Shown here in pieces: positions 1 to 12,367 of a stretch of 64,000 nt of DNA. The DNA is taken from positions 45,305,639 to 45,369,638 of the forward strand of contig NC_073694.1 of the NCBI RefSeq assembly GCF_029784165.1, in the 5' to 3' direction. The stretch comes from Wyeomyia smithii (lineage: Eukaryota; Arthropoda; Insecta; Diptera; Culicidae). Positions within the stretch are counted from its first letter, which is position 1, and each line of letters begins with the position of its first letter. The translations under genes and the position numbers were made by a program. The notes under the pieces were generated by a model, which saw nothing but the letters and a program-made list of their open reading frames with translations, was not told where the DNA came from and did not search any database.

Positions 1-789
1 GCCGTTTACCAAATCTAGCTCTCCTCAATATCAAATCATTGTTGCTGAAAGAGCTTGGCGTTGACGATGTGTTCAAGATATTCAGTACATCATCGGAGAT
101 TCTATCCCGAAGTGATTTTTTCTGCTTCTACGATACTATTTTAAGCGTTATTAAATAAGCATATTCAAACTCTTTTTTCTCTTTTTTAAAATGACATACA
201 TGAAAACTAGCCCCCCCTAGAAATTTTCCTTAGTTGCGCCCATGAATGGAACCTACAAGATTTTCTAGTACTTAATCTTAGCTTCAAGAAAAAGTATTGA
301 CATCATGATTCCACTTGCCCCTTTTTACTCTATACGCTTTTGAAATTATCGAAAAAATAAGCTGAAATATGATATAACTTTGTAAGGATAAATTCTGGAG
401 ATGTGTACCTAGTCTTTGGCAAAAATGATTGTTTTGTGTGCTTCAACAATTACGCCTAACAACACTTTCATGTGAAATGCAACTAACAAAATTCAAGTGC
501 AAAAAAACTAAATTTAAAATAAGGCTGTTACAAATTTTATTTTCATTTTATGTCAAGGTGCTATAGAATTAAGTTCCACTTTTTGCCTTTTTGGACCACT
601 ATGCATTGCTGTTAATGTTGGTGCTCCTAATAAAGTGCTACAAAAGGCCACGTAGTAGTTTGATTCCTTGTCATTACGGATTGCTATTTGCATGCATCGC
701 ATGCATTTGCTGCACTTTTGCAGTTACTAAGCATTTCCAACAGTGCTCCAGCACCAGCGCGCTCAGTGAAATTTTTTTTCTCGCTGTTA
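1..789. other. AT-rich stretch without a gene
   Basis: No open frame with recognisable protein character, no inverted-repeat ends and no tRNA-like boxes seen. Short A/T runs dominate. Confidence 0.5.
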
Positions 790-1000
790 ACGATGGAGTC
801 GATCTACTGGGAATTGAAGCTTGGTACGTGAGAATGGGATTATCCTCTGCCCTACTGTCACGACCAGACCTTAACATAGTTTCGTCTTAGGAATACGATT
901 AAAGATAAAATTTTTGTTTACTAGCTTTTATACCAAATTCAAATTTGAATGAAATTTCCAGTGTAGGCGGAGCTCCAAAGACTAGGAAATGACAAAAAAA
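790..1000 (+). repeat. Dispersed repeat R1, copy 1
   Basis: Diverged match to 13555-13745 and 15180-15365. Shared landmarks, in order, are a GATGGAGTCGATCTAC-like start, GGGAATTGAAG, a pyrimidine-rich middle, CAGACC, GTCTTAGGAA and a GGCGGAGCTCC-like end (GGAGGAGC in the other copies). The three copies keep the same order and spacing, so they are copies of one element of unknown class. No coding potential is conserved. The small open frame over the first half (591-890) is not kept in the other copies. Confidence 0.5.
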
Positions 1001-1134
1001 AACTTGTCGCAAAATTGTTTCAAGTAGTCATAGTCATAGCAGTCAGTCGCAGAAATCCAATCGACCACTTTTAATGTAGAAGAAAAGATTCAAAGATAGG
1101 GAGTAAAACGTAAACCCGAGTATCGCGACCATCA

Positions 1135-1290
1135 AAAAAATTGCCAAATTACAAATGTAACTTAGTCAGAATTCAACGGATTAACTTCATTCTTGCAGCA
1201 ATCGATTCTAAAATTAGTTATAAATCCTCCAAAATGCGGGAAATTGTGATTTCGCGATAATCACTATTAAAAAATGCAGAGTCTTATTTG
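1135..1290 (+). repeat. Dispersed repeat R2, copy 1
   Basis: Matches 10710-10850. Both carry TTCAACGGATT, then a CATTCTTGCAGCAATCGA-like block, then CCAAAATGCGGGAAATTGTG and a tract ending ATTAAAAAATG. It lies about 150 bases after R1 copy 1, so R1 and R2 may be parts of one longer element. Element class unknown. Confidence 0.5.
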
Positions 1291-1299
1291 GAACACAGA

Positions 1300-4200
1300 T
1301 TTCGAACAGTTAGTGCTGAAAATTATCATTCAATATAGTCCGGAAATCGACCCAGAACGCTATTAAGAGCTTCAGGTGGTGATTCTCGGTTTCAAGTCTC
1401 CAATCACTAAAAAAGACTAGAATGATAATTATTACAGTCATTTGCCGCTTCAGACTATCAAAATGATTAATCAAGTGTAATTCCTAACCTTATACAAAAA
1501 AATACACTGACATGAGAGAAGTGGTTATAACTCTACGTTAATCCTGCAGTCATGCCTCATAAACAATCTCTTAAATTTTTCTTAAATTTCGAGATGAAAA
1601 GCAAACTCGACAAAAAAGTACTGCAGTGAGCTCTATTGAGTAATTATTCTGCATCATGTCCTTTCGGGTGAGGAAGTTCACCACAGTTTATTATTTCTCA
1701 GGAGGAAATTTCAGATCCCACCACAATGTTTTTGCAAGCTCCGCATATACACACGATTCACTGCTCTTTTCGAGCAAGTGTGTCGATTTCCTCTTTAGTA
1801 AGAGCAGTGTTCACAATAATCAATATGTCGTTGGATTGATGAAATGATGGACAATTTTGTGATTTTTCATATATCATTGTTACTTAATTGTTAAACAGTG
1901 AAAATTGATGAAAAGTTTCAAGGTCGTATTTTCACGAACAATGTACCAATCACATGCGAGCACTCCTGGCACAGACTTCATGAGTGGACACCAACTGCCT
2001 GCTATGACAACCTCTATTCAGTGACAAAAAAAAAAAATTTGACAGAATCTCCCCGTCCCAATAGGTCAACTAATATTTGCTTCTATAAGCCTAGACTATT
2101 TTGATGTCTTGAAAGTATAGCTTTTTCGGAAAGTTCGTACACAGGCAACAGTACTGCACCGAGTCATGTATGAGAAGACGGTCGCTCGTCGTCAGTGCAG
2201 TAGCACTCGATTGCCATTTGTGTGCAGTCAAGCCAAGTGGAAACAATGTAGCTGCTGTCGACGTACAGTGGTGCGTGTTCGCACACTACGCTGTGCGACC
2301 GGGGATAAAATAATTCTGTACGCAACAGTATATCACGATGTTGGATGTTGCATCCAATATGTGATTACAACTGAACGGATTTTGACCATCAATGCTTTGA
2401 TCGAACGACGACGGTTGCCAAAGCATGTGATACAATAATTGGCATATCATTGTACATTGTACTTTGAACATAAATTAGTAGAAAGTTTAGTTGAAATCCA
2501 CTTCTTCTAGTTCAGTTTCGCAGCTGCCAACCAATCACGAGCTCGCTTTATATAGCTGTAAGATTGTTATATAATAATTGAAATATCTCTTCAAAAAAAG
2601 TTGTGTTAACATTCTACTAATCAGAAGCTTGCTACCCCGTTGCTCGTTTCCTTTTAGTTGTCGTGACGAGTAGATGGCATTTGAACTGCAACCGTAGTGA
2701 TTTTCTTATCCATGTTTAATGATAAAAACTTCTTTCAAATTCCTAAAATTAGAAGTTGCATTGGGTTGCTGTCTTTTTGAATTCTACACTCTGTTTTTCT
2801 CAGATTTATTTAAATGACCAACTATAGGCTATTTAAAAGACAATAGAAAACCAATATGCTTCGTAAAGATTTTTAAACAGATAGTTCAGATAGCTCGTTG
2901 TACTGATGGTTATATTTTTCCAGTTAAATAAATTTAATTCAATATGACAATCCTAGTTGCATTACGCGGTTGTGGTATAGAGAAAACCCAAATTATATGC
3001 ATCTTGACGTTAGGTTTCAAACATTCATATTCGTATTTTTCAATTACGAAAATATTACATCAGCATCTGCAAGAAAATATTACTAAAAATATAAAGACAA
3101 CCTGTCGCACAACACAACATATAAACACAACCGTGTAAAGATACTAAACATATGAACACAACCTGTCATGCCAGGCTTGTAATTGAACATCATTATGCAA
3201 ACATCAGTTGTAGAGGTTAATGTTGTTTATCAAACCGAGCTAGGTTTATTTTTGAAGGAAACAGACGGATGACTTTTAAATATGGCATTTTGCTGTTTGT
3301 TTTTTCATTGGTATCTTAAAACTGATTAATTTTTTTCTTGTTCTGCTTAATGAATAAATGTTTCAATTGGCCTGAAATGAAAAAAAAAAATGACTGTGAC
3401 ATGTTACATCCTCATAAATTCCAATGTCAATTTCAAAATTTTTGTGAATATAGATTTTATACTAAAAACTGCAACTCTTTATCGTCACTTTTCCAACGAA
3501 CTTGTAAATACAGGATTTTTTATGTGACTTCTTTGCTAAGCAGTTGTATGAAACTGACAATGATACTGCTTTGAAATCGGTGAGTGAGCTATCTTTCACA
3601 GGCGCAATTGAAGATGAAAGTAAGTTTGCTTTCTACTAAATCGTTCTTAATTAAGACCTATATAAAAAATGCCTTTTCGTGTGTTTAAGAGATTTTACTG
3701 CATTAGGATGAAAGGTATTCATCAATGTTAAAAACAGTATTTTTCTCTTCTTAAATAGATGTCTGCAAATAAATAATCTAAATTATTTTTAAAAATAAAC
3801 GCTTTTCTTTTCATGACTTTCTGGTGGCATATGACCTTAACAATATGTGGCCACTAATGAACTAGTTTTAGGATTGAAAGTTGTTAAAGGTGTCGTTTGC
3901 TGGATTTAGGCTCAATAATCTGAAAGTATCCGGAACGCAACGTCCGCATGGAAGCCTTCAACGACCTAGACACTTGATATGACCCTTCCGAGTAACTAGA
4001 GGTATAGCACGGTATTAAGTACTGCTTTGATTATGTCTATTTTGGTTTCGGTTTCGGCAACATAATGGACAAAATGCCTTTCTCTTGGTGGTTGTTGAGT
4101 TTAAATTGTTTAAAAGCAAAACAAGAAAACTATAAATTATGATTAAACATAACCGCTCGTTTTTGGCTTATGTGTGCCAAAGTCAAACCGTGTTGAAAGT

Positions 4201-5750
4201 GAAACGTGGTCAAATCGAACGAAGTATGAATTCTCTAAATGAAATATAAAACTATCGTAGTCCTACGTCAAACATGCGGTCGTGTCTTGGATACCACCCT
4301 CGTACTATTTTTTTTAAATTTGAAATAAAGAAAAAAAGTAACAGATGAACTCTAGAGGAATGAGCCTCAGGTATATATTTTCGATCGGATTATATTATGA
4401 AACGTGCCATTAGCACAGAAAAATGGTGTTGAATATTATTTTAGCACGCCACTTGCGCTAACGAGGCAGCCATGTTGATTATTAGCATTCGTTGAATGGA
4501 TACACCGATTGCTCAAAGATTTTGTCCGTTATATAACCACTATCTATAAAGTTTATTTAGGTAAAAATATCGCAAGATAATTGAAACAAATTTACATTGA
4601 AACATCAAGGTGAACTAAGATGTCATGCACTATGTACTAATTATTTGAACTTTCTTACTCTTTTAGCAAACCAAACGAGGAATAATTCCTGCCACAATTT
4701 GGAGATGGAATCGTTAAACCAATTATGCAAGGCTACATAAAGCTACTACAATCTACAAAAAAATCGCCGTCACCATCTTGATTATTTTAGTGGAGAAAAT
4801 AATATAAAAATTCTCCTAACTAAACCACGCATTAAGTAATATATTTTGAAATTTAAGTAAAATAGAAATATTCAAACATTGATCTGAGGTTATTAACGTT
4901 GATCATCGTTAATACTAATAATAAAACCGAAGATCGTTGAGCAAGACATAAAAGAGAATTGAAACAAATCATGGCCGATCATATTAAACGATTTTCTTGT
5001 TTTCAGTAAATTTAATGATAAATTTATTGATTATAATTCACTGTCAAATTTATTTATGTTTAATCAAACATAAATTCCCTGGGTGTTTAAATATTTTATA
5101 TAGTTTTGAATATCATAACAGTACTTTTGATCTGCACTGTATTTGATGAAGAAGAAATAGTTCACGCCATAAAATCACATTTACAACTGATTTAAAACTG
5201 AACTACAACTTTCGCGGCCATTCTTCAATTTTGTCTCCACTATTCGTTTTGCTGTCAAACATATATTCACCACTGTTGTCTCTCTTGCATTCTCAAGAAA
5301 AAAACTAGTTATAAACATGTTATAAATCAGTTTTTACAGCAATTTGTAATGAATTTACAACTTCAACTTGTTATTTCGATTTAAAACATCATTCCGATTT
5401 AAAACGTCAATGCGAGTGAATTAAAACCCAATGTTTTCCCTGTAACTTATTTATGACTTATTTATAACATTTTCCTTACATTTTTTTCGTGAAATATGTT
5501 GCATGTTTTACTTGGGATAGTTTCCAATGCTCCATTTATGTGCATTTAAACAAATGTATTTTTTTACTGTGTGGTTTTCATGACCCGAATAATTTGGAAA
5601 CAATTGGAACATGATTGCACTTACACATTCTGTTTTAAAGATATTATTTTCCAATAGGAAAATTCTCGTGTAAATTTTATATTCTCCAATGAAACATTTT
5701 AATCAGCTTCTATTGTTTCAGGAAAAGACATTAAAAAAAGTTCGTTAGTT
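1300..5750. other. AT-rich stretch, no gene recognised
   Basis: Read in both directions for transposon proteins, tRNA-like boxes and long inverted ends; nothing convincing. The longest open frame is 90 codons (2166-2438) and has no family resemblance. Around 3090-3170 an ACAACCTGTC-containing unit occurs twice, a small local duplication. Confidence 0.45.
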
Positions 5751-5759
5751 AAACTCGAA

Positions 5760-7550
5760 ATTTGAAGCATACACTCAAGGAGACAATTTATTACCCAATA
5801 ATGGCCACCACCCGTATCATTCACACCGTGATCCATTGGTTCATCCCTTTTCTGTCCCGGAAATCACAGTTTTCTCAGCCTGGTGGCAATTTCGGCCACA
5901 CTCCACATCACAATAGTCCTCCAGTCGATGCCTTCTTTGCCCATTTGGTCCTCGTGTGTGCCTGTCTGCCTGTCGATACCAATTCGGGGTTGAAACTTTC
6001 CTTCTCTTCCCCCTTTTCGCCCGAGGAGCACAATTCGGATGTGTCATTGACAGAGCTCATTTGATATGATGAATATGTGTGAAATAAATAAATTTCCTGG
6101 TTCGTACTATATCTAAGCCAAACCCGATGACAATTGGGCAGCATTGGCAACCATTGAAAAGGGAGTCCCTTTGCCAGGATGGCCAGAAAAATAAATACGG
6201 TGAAACATAGGGTTGGTGTGTTGATGAATTGTTTTGTATAAGCAATTTGTCTCGGTGTGTTTTCATACTTTGCGGGTTACGAGGAGGCGTTCAGTCTTGC
6301 AGCTTGCGAAGAAGCAGATAACATGTTATTCTGACTCTGATGTTTTTCTGTTTTTCCCTCTTCAGTTCAGTCGAACGCCGCTTTGTTAATAGAGATTGGC
6401 AGGAGTGGCCCACTGTAACACATCAATCTTTTCGTGATTTTTCGTAGAATTTTTCGTCCTTGATGTTCAGACTGTTTTGCGGTGATGTGCAACCAATGCA
6501 ATAGTTCGAATCAAGGTGAAAACTGAGTTCTGTTGTGTCAATCTATCCAACAACTGGGACACAGTGGGTGTTATGCGAAGGCTTTTATTTTATCCGGCAC
6601 CGTCAGCACATGAGCGACGGCCCATTTGCCACAGTTCCGATAGCTGACACTGTAGTATTTGCTTTCAATTTATTATGGCGCTTTTGATCGCCCCTCGAAG
6701 GGGGAAGGCACCTGGGTGAAGGTAAGCTGCCCCCGCTCGCTAACCCTTGCACGGAAGCCGGTGGCAGCACGAGTTTAGAATAGAACACACAAATTTAACA
6801 CAATGGAGCGTGGGTTGGAAGCGGCCACCCGGCGGGGCGGGGAAGGAGACAAAAAGAGACATTCGGTATGACAAATTCGTTAACGAAATTATATTTGTTT
6901 TAGAAGCCGGGTGGCATTCCGTATTGTCAGATTGTTTGTCGCTGCTGTCGTCTCTGCTTGGATCGGATTAGGGCGGCTTTGGAAACAAAACTGGAAAAAA
7001 ATATAACCTCCCTGTGCCCTTCTGTGCTGCGGTACCCAAAATCGATTCGTCTGGGATTCTGCGGAGTAATGATCGATGGCATGAAATATCGGTGTTTTTG
7101 TTGTGCTGTTTGCTTTGGGTGGAATTCAGAAACAATCGATTTGTTTGAACGACTTTAACTGTAGTGGGTCGGACGAATTTGAAGTTTGAAAATTGCACGG
7201 TAAACAGCAATAAAAAAAGTTTCAGTATTCCTGTACAAACTGTCACTTTGTCGGATTGTAATTCGAACAGAAATTTTATGTTTCTTCTGAAGTGGTTGCT
7301 AATGTAGAAGCCACAAAACATTATGTGCGCAAGGTTGCAATCCTGGTAATAAATTATCGTTTGATAGTAACATGCCAAGCTCCCTTCAAGACGCTGCTGT
7401 GTGCCAACTTTTGAGGGTAATAAAATCAATATGATCCCTCCGTTGGGAGGATTCTGAGACTGACTGAGCCGAAGAAGATGTGAGTAAGGTTATTAAAATT
7501 CTTTCGCTCTCTGGTAGTGTGTAACACGCGTGCATTGACTTACGAGGATA
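5760..7550. other. Higher-complexity stretch, no gene recognised
   Basis: Base composition is more even than in the flanks. Several overlapping frames of 60-150 codons are open on both strands (for example 6968-7429 minus), but none shows a domain, and frames on opposite strands overlap, as expected by chance. No splice-bounded exon stood out. Confidence 0.4.
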
Positions 7551-7559
7551 TGCGAGCTT

Positions 7560-7680
7560 CAGCTTCGGTGCTTCGAGGGTGAGCCAACAGGACATTAACT
7601 CTGTGGTAGCTATGTAGCTATCTAGATACATGGGGGTGATGGCTGAGGATTCATCAGTTGGAAGCATTTTCTTGAAATGT
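7560..7680 (+). repeat. Dispersed repeat R3, copy 1
   Basis: Matches 16265-16450: both contain GAGGGT(G/A)A(G/A)CCAACAGGA, then (G/A)TGGTAGCTAT, then a GGGGTGATG-like or GGGATGAGAC-like segment, ending in a purine-rich part with GCGA(G)AAG(T/A)GT. Element class not recognised. Confidence 0.4.
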
Positions 7681-7689
7681 CCTATAAGC

Positions 7690-8584
7690 TTGAAAAGGCG
7701 AGAAGTGTCAGATTGTTTCTTTAAAGAGTAAAAATGCTAGATTTTATTTGCAATTTTGCTCACATTATCTTTGTATTTTATTCCGATCTGATTTGAATGC
7801 GTATTTACATCTCGCGTATTTACAACATTCTTCAAATAGTTAGTTCTACAATGTATCCAAATAACGCAAACAAGTTTATCAAGAAATAAAACAGTTACTT
7901 ATTTTATTTTGCTGTAAACCCCCCTTGAACGAAAAAAAAACTCTCCAGATAAAGTACTTACAAAACTGAGAAACTTTCTAGAAGACATTGAAACGTTAAA
8001 ACCATGCGTGCCATTACAAACACTGATGTCCCACTATTTTTCATTTCGTCCCACTGTGGTGCGGTACAAAATATCGGGCCGCTACATCTCGCCTCTTCTA
8101 GTGAGTTCTAAGTCATCTTGAAAAAAAAAAAAAAAAAATACACTGATCTGTTCTGTTGGTTTTTATGTGCAAAACGGTGGCTTTTAATCATGTTTGGTAT
8201 TCATTCTTATGTCATTATTATTGTTATTATATCGCTCTACTATTTCCCCCCATAATTAGCCACTTGGTGTATACAAAACCAAAATTGTGGTCTTAGATCT
8301 TTTAAGATATATTCCAGAATCAATATATCTATTCGATATCTTTTTTTCTTTCTCAGTCTTCTCTTTTTGAGTAAACTATAATTAACTTTAGAAGTAATCA
8401 GGAATGAATTTTTTTGAAAGAAAAAAATAGTTCGAATGGCTTCTGGAACGGAGTCCTAACAAAAAGATGTTTTTTATCTACATCGCTTTGATCTTAGATT
8501 CTTGGCGAGTCCTATACAAATTCTATCTTCCCCGTATATGACTGTACTTTCCAAAAGCTTGCATTTTAGGTATTCTAGGATTTT
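7690..8584. other. No gene recognised; probable 3' flank of a copia remnant
   Basis: AT-rich with a 17-A run near 8123. It lies downstream of the minus-strand copia fragment, so part may be decayed 3' sequence of that element, but I could not identify an LTR. Confidence 0.35.
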
Positions 8585-9445
8585 GCAGATACTGCCGCGC
8601 TTAAAGCGACGTACTCTTCACTCGTAGTGTGGACCGTTTCCAGCTCCCGAGTAGCCCAAGAAAAGGCCTTTCGGTCTCCTATGATGCTTTCAAATAGTTA
8701 ACAGTAAGGTGGCTCGTGGGAGTCCCTTCTCTCGTCAAGTGGAGTCTCTCCTCCTATGTGTGAAACTGCAGTTACTCAGACCGATTTTTTTTAGAAATTT
8801 GATAGCAGCAGACTCTTGTGTCAGTTTTATCACGCCATTTTCTCAGTTGTAGTCGATGCGGACAACGAGAACGTACCTTGTTCCGCTACGGTGCGTCATC
8901 TCAAATGAAAAGTGCTGCTTCAACTTCTCAATGCTGGCTAAGTTGCGGCTAACGACCAACAGATGATCTATGTAGAATACAGAGTACATTCTGTAACCAT
9001 ATTTCGCCAATGTGTACAGACAGTACTCCTTCTTGCAGCGTAATATATTTAAAGCCCAGTTTCAGCAACGATACGTTAAATCGGTTATACCAGCGCTTAG
9101 AGAGATTTTTATAGCTTACAAACCATGCTTGATAAGGTCTTAATTCCATCCGGTACCCCCGTTTACTCTTTTGAAGACTTCCATAACGAAACGCTATTTT
9201 GACATCCATCTGGTGAACGTTGAATGCATACTAGTTGTCATGAAAGTGAAAATATCATCAAAATCGATTCCAAGATGCAGTAGGAACTTCTTGATTAACA
9301 ATCGTACCTTGTAATGAATACGACGACCGGTTTTACCGGTAATATCTGGTGGAGAAGACATCAGTATCACTGAACTCCGTAATAAAGTTGAGGGACATAC
9401 CCGGCAATTAGCGCTCCAGTAGGCTATGCCTCGTTGATAATTCAA
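8585..9445 (-). pseudogene. Ty1/copia retrotransposon fragment (reverse transcriptase and RNase H)
   Basis: The minus strand encodes, in broken frames, a recognisable copia polyprotein segment. Reading from 9445 down: KVRLLIKKFLLHLGIDFDD, matching the copia KARLVAKGF..GIDY block; MDVKIAFRYGSLQ, matching the QMDVKTAFLNG block, which holds an RT catalytic aspartate; then SKRWYNRFNVSLLKLGF, matching the W.....L...GF block. The YVDD box is lost: VLCILHRSSVG stands where VLYVDDLLIVG is expected. At 8595-8690 comes GDRKAFSWATRELETV followed by TSEEYVALSAA, the copia RNase H signature. Gag, protease and integrase are absent and no LTR was found. Several frameshifts show that it is dead. High confidence in the family, low in the exact ends. 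Confidence 0.85.
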
Positions 9446-10018
9446 CGGACTAGAAAGAACTTACATCACGATCTAGATGCGAAAAGAGTGCGAGGGAGTC
9501 CTTAGTTTCATTTTCCTACAGTTCTTCATCGTCTGTAAGTTATTTATTTTTTCGAGCATATTGTGAGTCACAAGAAAACTACTCGAATGCTCTTGCTTTG
9601 ATTTGACAGCTGCAGCATGTGGTAGAAAAAATGCGAAAATGTTCAAACGTTAGTATTGGGTTAGTTTGTGTATCTAATCTAGAGAAACATTTCAAAAGGT
9701 TCTATCTGCTTTGATCGATTTTTTGATCGATCACTTTCATTCAATCACCACAACTTATTGAACACCTTTTATGACACGTTATTTGATAGCGGAGGGATCC
9801 CTCCAACCTTCTGAACAAAAACCACTGTTGGGAGAGTTACTAAAGTTGAACCATTACCAAAATGAAAGGACGCTCCGGAAAAACGATGAAAGCAGATAGG
9901 ACCTTTTGAAATGTTTATCTAGTAATGACCTGTTTTGTTGGACAGTGTATTTGTTCACATATACTTAGAAGTGTTGCAACAGAACTTCGAAATCAGTTTA
10001 TGGTAAATAACTGAAAAT
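9446..10018. other. No gene recognised
   Basis: Sequence between a copia remnant and a Tc1/mariner remnant. It may contain decayed parts of either, but nothing readable. Confidence 0.35.
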
Positions 10019-10330
10019 GAACGCCAAAAAGTGATTACGAGTTTACTGTTTGCGCAAAAGACGCCGAAAGTGATCGCCAAGTCCGTTGGAAGTCATTTGG
10101 CCATAGTTTAACGCTTCAAAAGGTCTCAACAGGATGACCCCAAGACCCTAAAAACCGGAAAGTGGACATTCTCCGACGAACGGCTGTTCAGCATAGATGC
10201 TGTGCCCAACAGTCGCACAGACCAGTTCATTTAACCGAAGAAAGTTGAGGATGTTCCTGAGAAAGTAAAGTGAGTTCGAAAGGCGTATTCTAGCTTCCGG
10301 CGTCTCTCGAGGATGCCATTGCTAAACATG
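10019..10330 (+). pseudogene. Tc1/mariner-superfamily transposase fragment
   Basis: A single frame, interrupted by stop codons, reads ERQKVITSLLFAQKTPKVIA, resembling the N-terminal helix-turn-helix of Tc1/maT transposases. After an internal deletion it reads KTGKWTFSDERLFSIDAV, then NSRTDQF and KKVEDVPEKVK. The FSDE block carries the first catalytic aspartate of the DDE/DDD triad and is typical of Tc1/maT-type transposases. Roughly 100 codons between the HTH and the catalytic block are missing, and everything after the first catalytic motif is unreadable. It is a different subfamily from the mariner copy at 50955-51960. No terminal inverted repeats were found. Confidence 0.75.
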
Positions 10331-10709
10331 GAGGACACAATTTTGTTGGATATAACCTCATGCAAATAATTAAATTCGTTGATATATTTGCCCAAAAGTA
10401 CTTCAAATAACATTTGAAAGAAACACCATTAACATTCGCATTTTTTTCCGCCGCACCCTTTTAAACCCTCAAACAGGAGGAAACTGATTCTCAATTTGAA
10501 ACGAAAGTTAACAGCGTTACTATCGGTTGACAGTTTTCAATTGAAAATAACTTTGACTGCCATTGAAGGCAGGTGGTACTCATTGAGCTCGTACGATTTG
10601 AAAATTTGTTCAGTTCAATTTTTATTCACAACCTTTTGACGAAGAGTTACGTCTTACGGCAACATTGGGGTGAAAACTGAAAACATCGAGAGCGTCACGA
10701 AATTGTCCA

Positions 10710-10850
10710 TTTTTACATGCTTAGAACTCAGTAAGTTTTCAACGGATTTCCTTCGTTCTTACAGCAATCGAATGAAAACTTAACTATGCGTCTCCAAAAA
10801 TGCGAAAAATTGTGATTATGGCTATTTTATTAAAAAATGTATTATTACTT
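10710..10850 (+). repeat. Dispersed repeat R2, copy 2
   Basis: Second copy of the repeat at 1135-1290, with the same block order (TCAACGGATT; TTCTTACAGCAATCGA; CAAAAATGCGAAAAATTGTG; ATTAAAAAATG). Confidence 0.5.
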
Positions 10851-11162
10851 ATTTCGACCATTCAGAGCTGGAAGCGTGGCCAAATATTAGGCGAAATTCA
10901 CAGTGTCTGTTTAAATAAAATTTTCTTCCCCAGCACAGCCGACGATATAGTATACGAACGAGTTGACATTGTAACGATTTGTTGTTATTGTTGCTATTTT
11001 GCTCGCTCGAGTGCTCAACAGCACGCGCACCTGGAGGTATAACATTCAGTAGTTACTTATAAAAGATAGCATGCAGAAATTAAGTCTTTTTCATATAACT
11101 GATTACAGCAGTAAGAGGTTAACTGGAAACTTGCGCGACCCGCAGCAAGGCTGAGCAGACAA

Positions 11163-11392
11163 AAAAGCAAAACCAAGCATTGGTGCTACATTCCGATTCG
11201 GAACTCGACATTCTGTGTATTTTACACAGACTTCGCAGCCAACGCAGCCAAAAACAGTGTCCAGGACAATTACGGGGCTAGCGCTATGATCCTACTGACA
11301 CTAACAGTCTCTCCCGAGCCGAGACTCGAACCTACGACGAATAGCTTGTTAGGCCACCATCGTACCTCGAGACCAGCTGGAGCAGAGGAGCA
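11163..11392 (-). mobile_element. tRNA-derived SINE (family A) with target duplication
   Basis: Read on the minus strand, the head starts GCTGGTCTCGAGGTACGATG (A-box-like) and carries GGTTCGAGTCT, a near-perfect RNA polymerase III B box, within about 60 bases. It continues CGGCTCGGGAGAGACTGTTA and ends in a T-rich tail. A 10-bp direct repeat GAGCAGACAA flanks it (11153-11162 and 11393-11402), as expected of LINE-mediated insertion. A second copy is at 60862-61075, and a fragment of the body is at about 46934-46963. About 230 bp, non-coding. The LINE partner is not identified. Confidence 0.8.
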
Positions 11393-11687
11393 GAGCAGAC
11401 AATGATTGCAAAAACATGTTATTATGAATTTTATACCCGCTCATTCTATCGCAGCTTTCCTCAGCGGACGGACCAACAGAGAAAACCGGTAGACCACACT
11501 GCGCAGTATTGATCAGTACGTCAGAATATGTTAATGATTCTATCGGGGTCTGTCGTGTTCGTGCGGAGAACTAGAATCATCCAGTGTTTTCGGGAAATGG
11601 CAATCTAAAAAACGATAAATTGAACGCACTTGCCGGTGTCACTACTGTGAAATGTCAATGGCGCTTTTTAGCGACTCAAAATCATAT

Positions 11688-12367
11688 TGGTGCTTATTAC
11701 GGGAGTCACTTCACGGTGAAATCAGAGTGAAGTGAACAAAACTCTATTACGGGACTCACGTAAGTGAGAAAAACGTCGCTAAGTGACATCTGCCGTGGAA
11801 TCTGGGTTATTATGAGTGTCATATCAGTGAAAAGAGAACGGAAAAAGCAACGTTTCGCGTGGAATTATTTCACGACCATTTTGAACGGTGAAATGATTCC
11901 ACGAAGATGCCATAAGTCTTAAAGTTTATTGATTTGCGAATCAATGGTAAATATTGGATTTATTCTTCAGTAACGAAGCGAATCAGAATTTGATCCGTGC
12001 CTTAAAGCGGTCAAATTTTCATTTTTTTGCCCGATGAAAAAAAAAATGCAAACTAGTTCAGGAAATTTCCGACACCGAAAAAAACATTTTTTTGATGCCG
12101 AATGTCTTAGAAATGCAGAACACGTCGAGATCTGGTGTTATCTAAAAAAACTAGAAAAAACGACTTTCTGAGGCTTAGACATTTTTGAGCTGGGAAACAA
12201 TCATTTCACTTGTCCTATTCTCTTTTTCCCTTCACTGTCAATCTCACTTCACGGAGGTGATTTTTGTCACCTCACTTGAGGTGGAATCGGGAATAGGTCT
12301 CAAAAAGTGAAGTGAGCGTGAAAGTGAAATATATTTCACCGTGAAGTGACTACCGTAATAAGCACCA
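11688..12367. mobile_element. 680-bp inverted-repeat element (MITE-like)
   Basis: Ends are inverted copies of each other: the left begins TGGTGCTTATTACGGGAGTC and continues ACTTCACGGTGAAAT; the right ends in its reverse complement, GTAATAAGCACCA, with one small difference (TACCG for TCCCG). The subterminal regions repeat GTGAAGTGA/TCACTTCAC many times. The host may be duplicated as ATT on both sides (11686-11688 and 12366-12368), but this is not certain. It has no transposase, so it is non-autonomous; the superfamily is not determined. Confidence 0.8.

Noticed and set aside
7380..7670. Overlapping minus-strand frames of 93 and 153 codons
   Set aside because: Part lies in dispersed repeat R3 and neither shows domain character.
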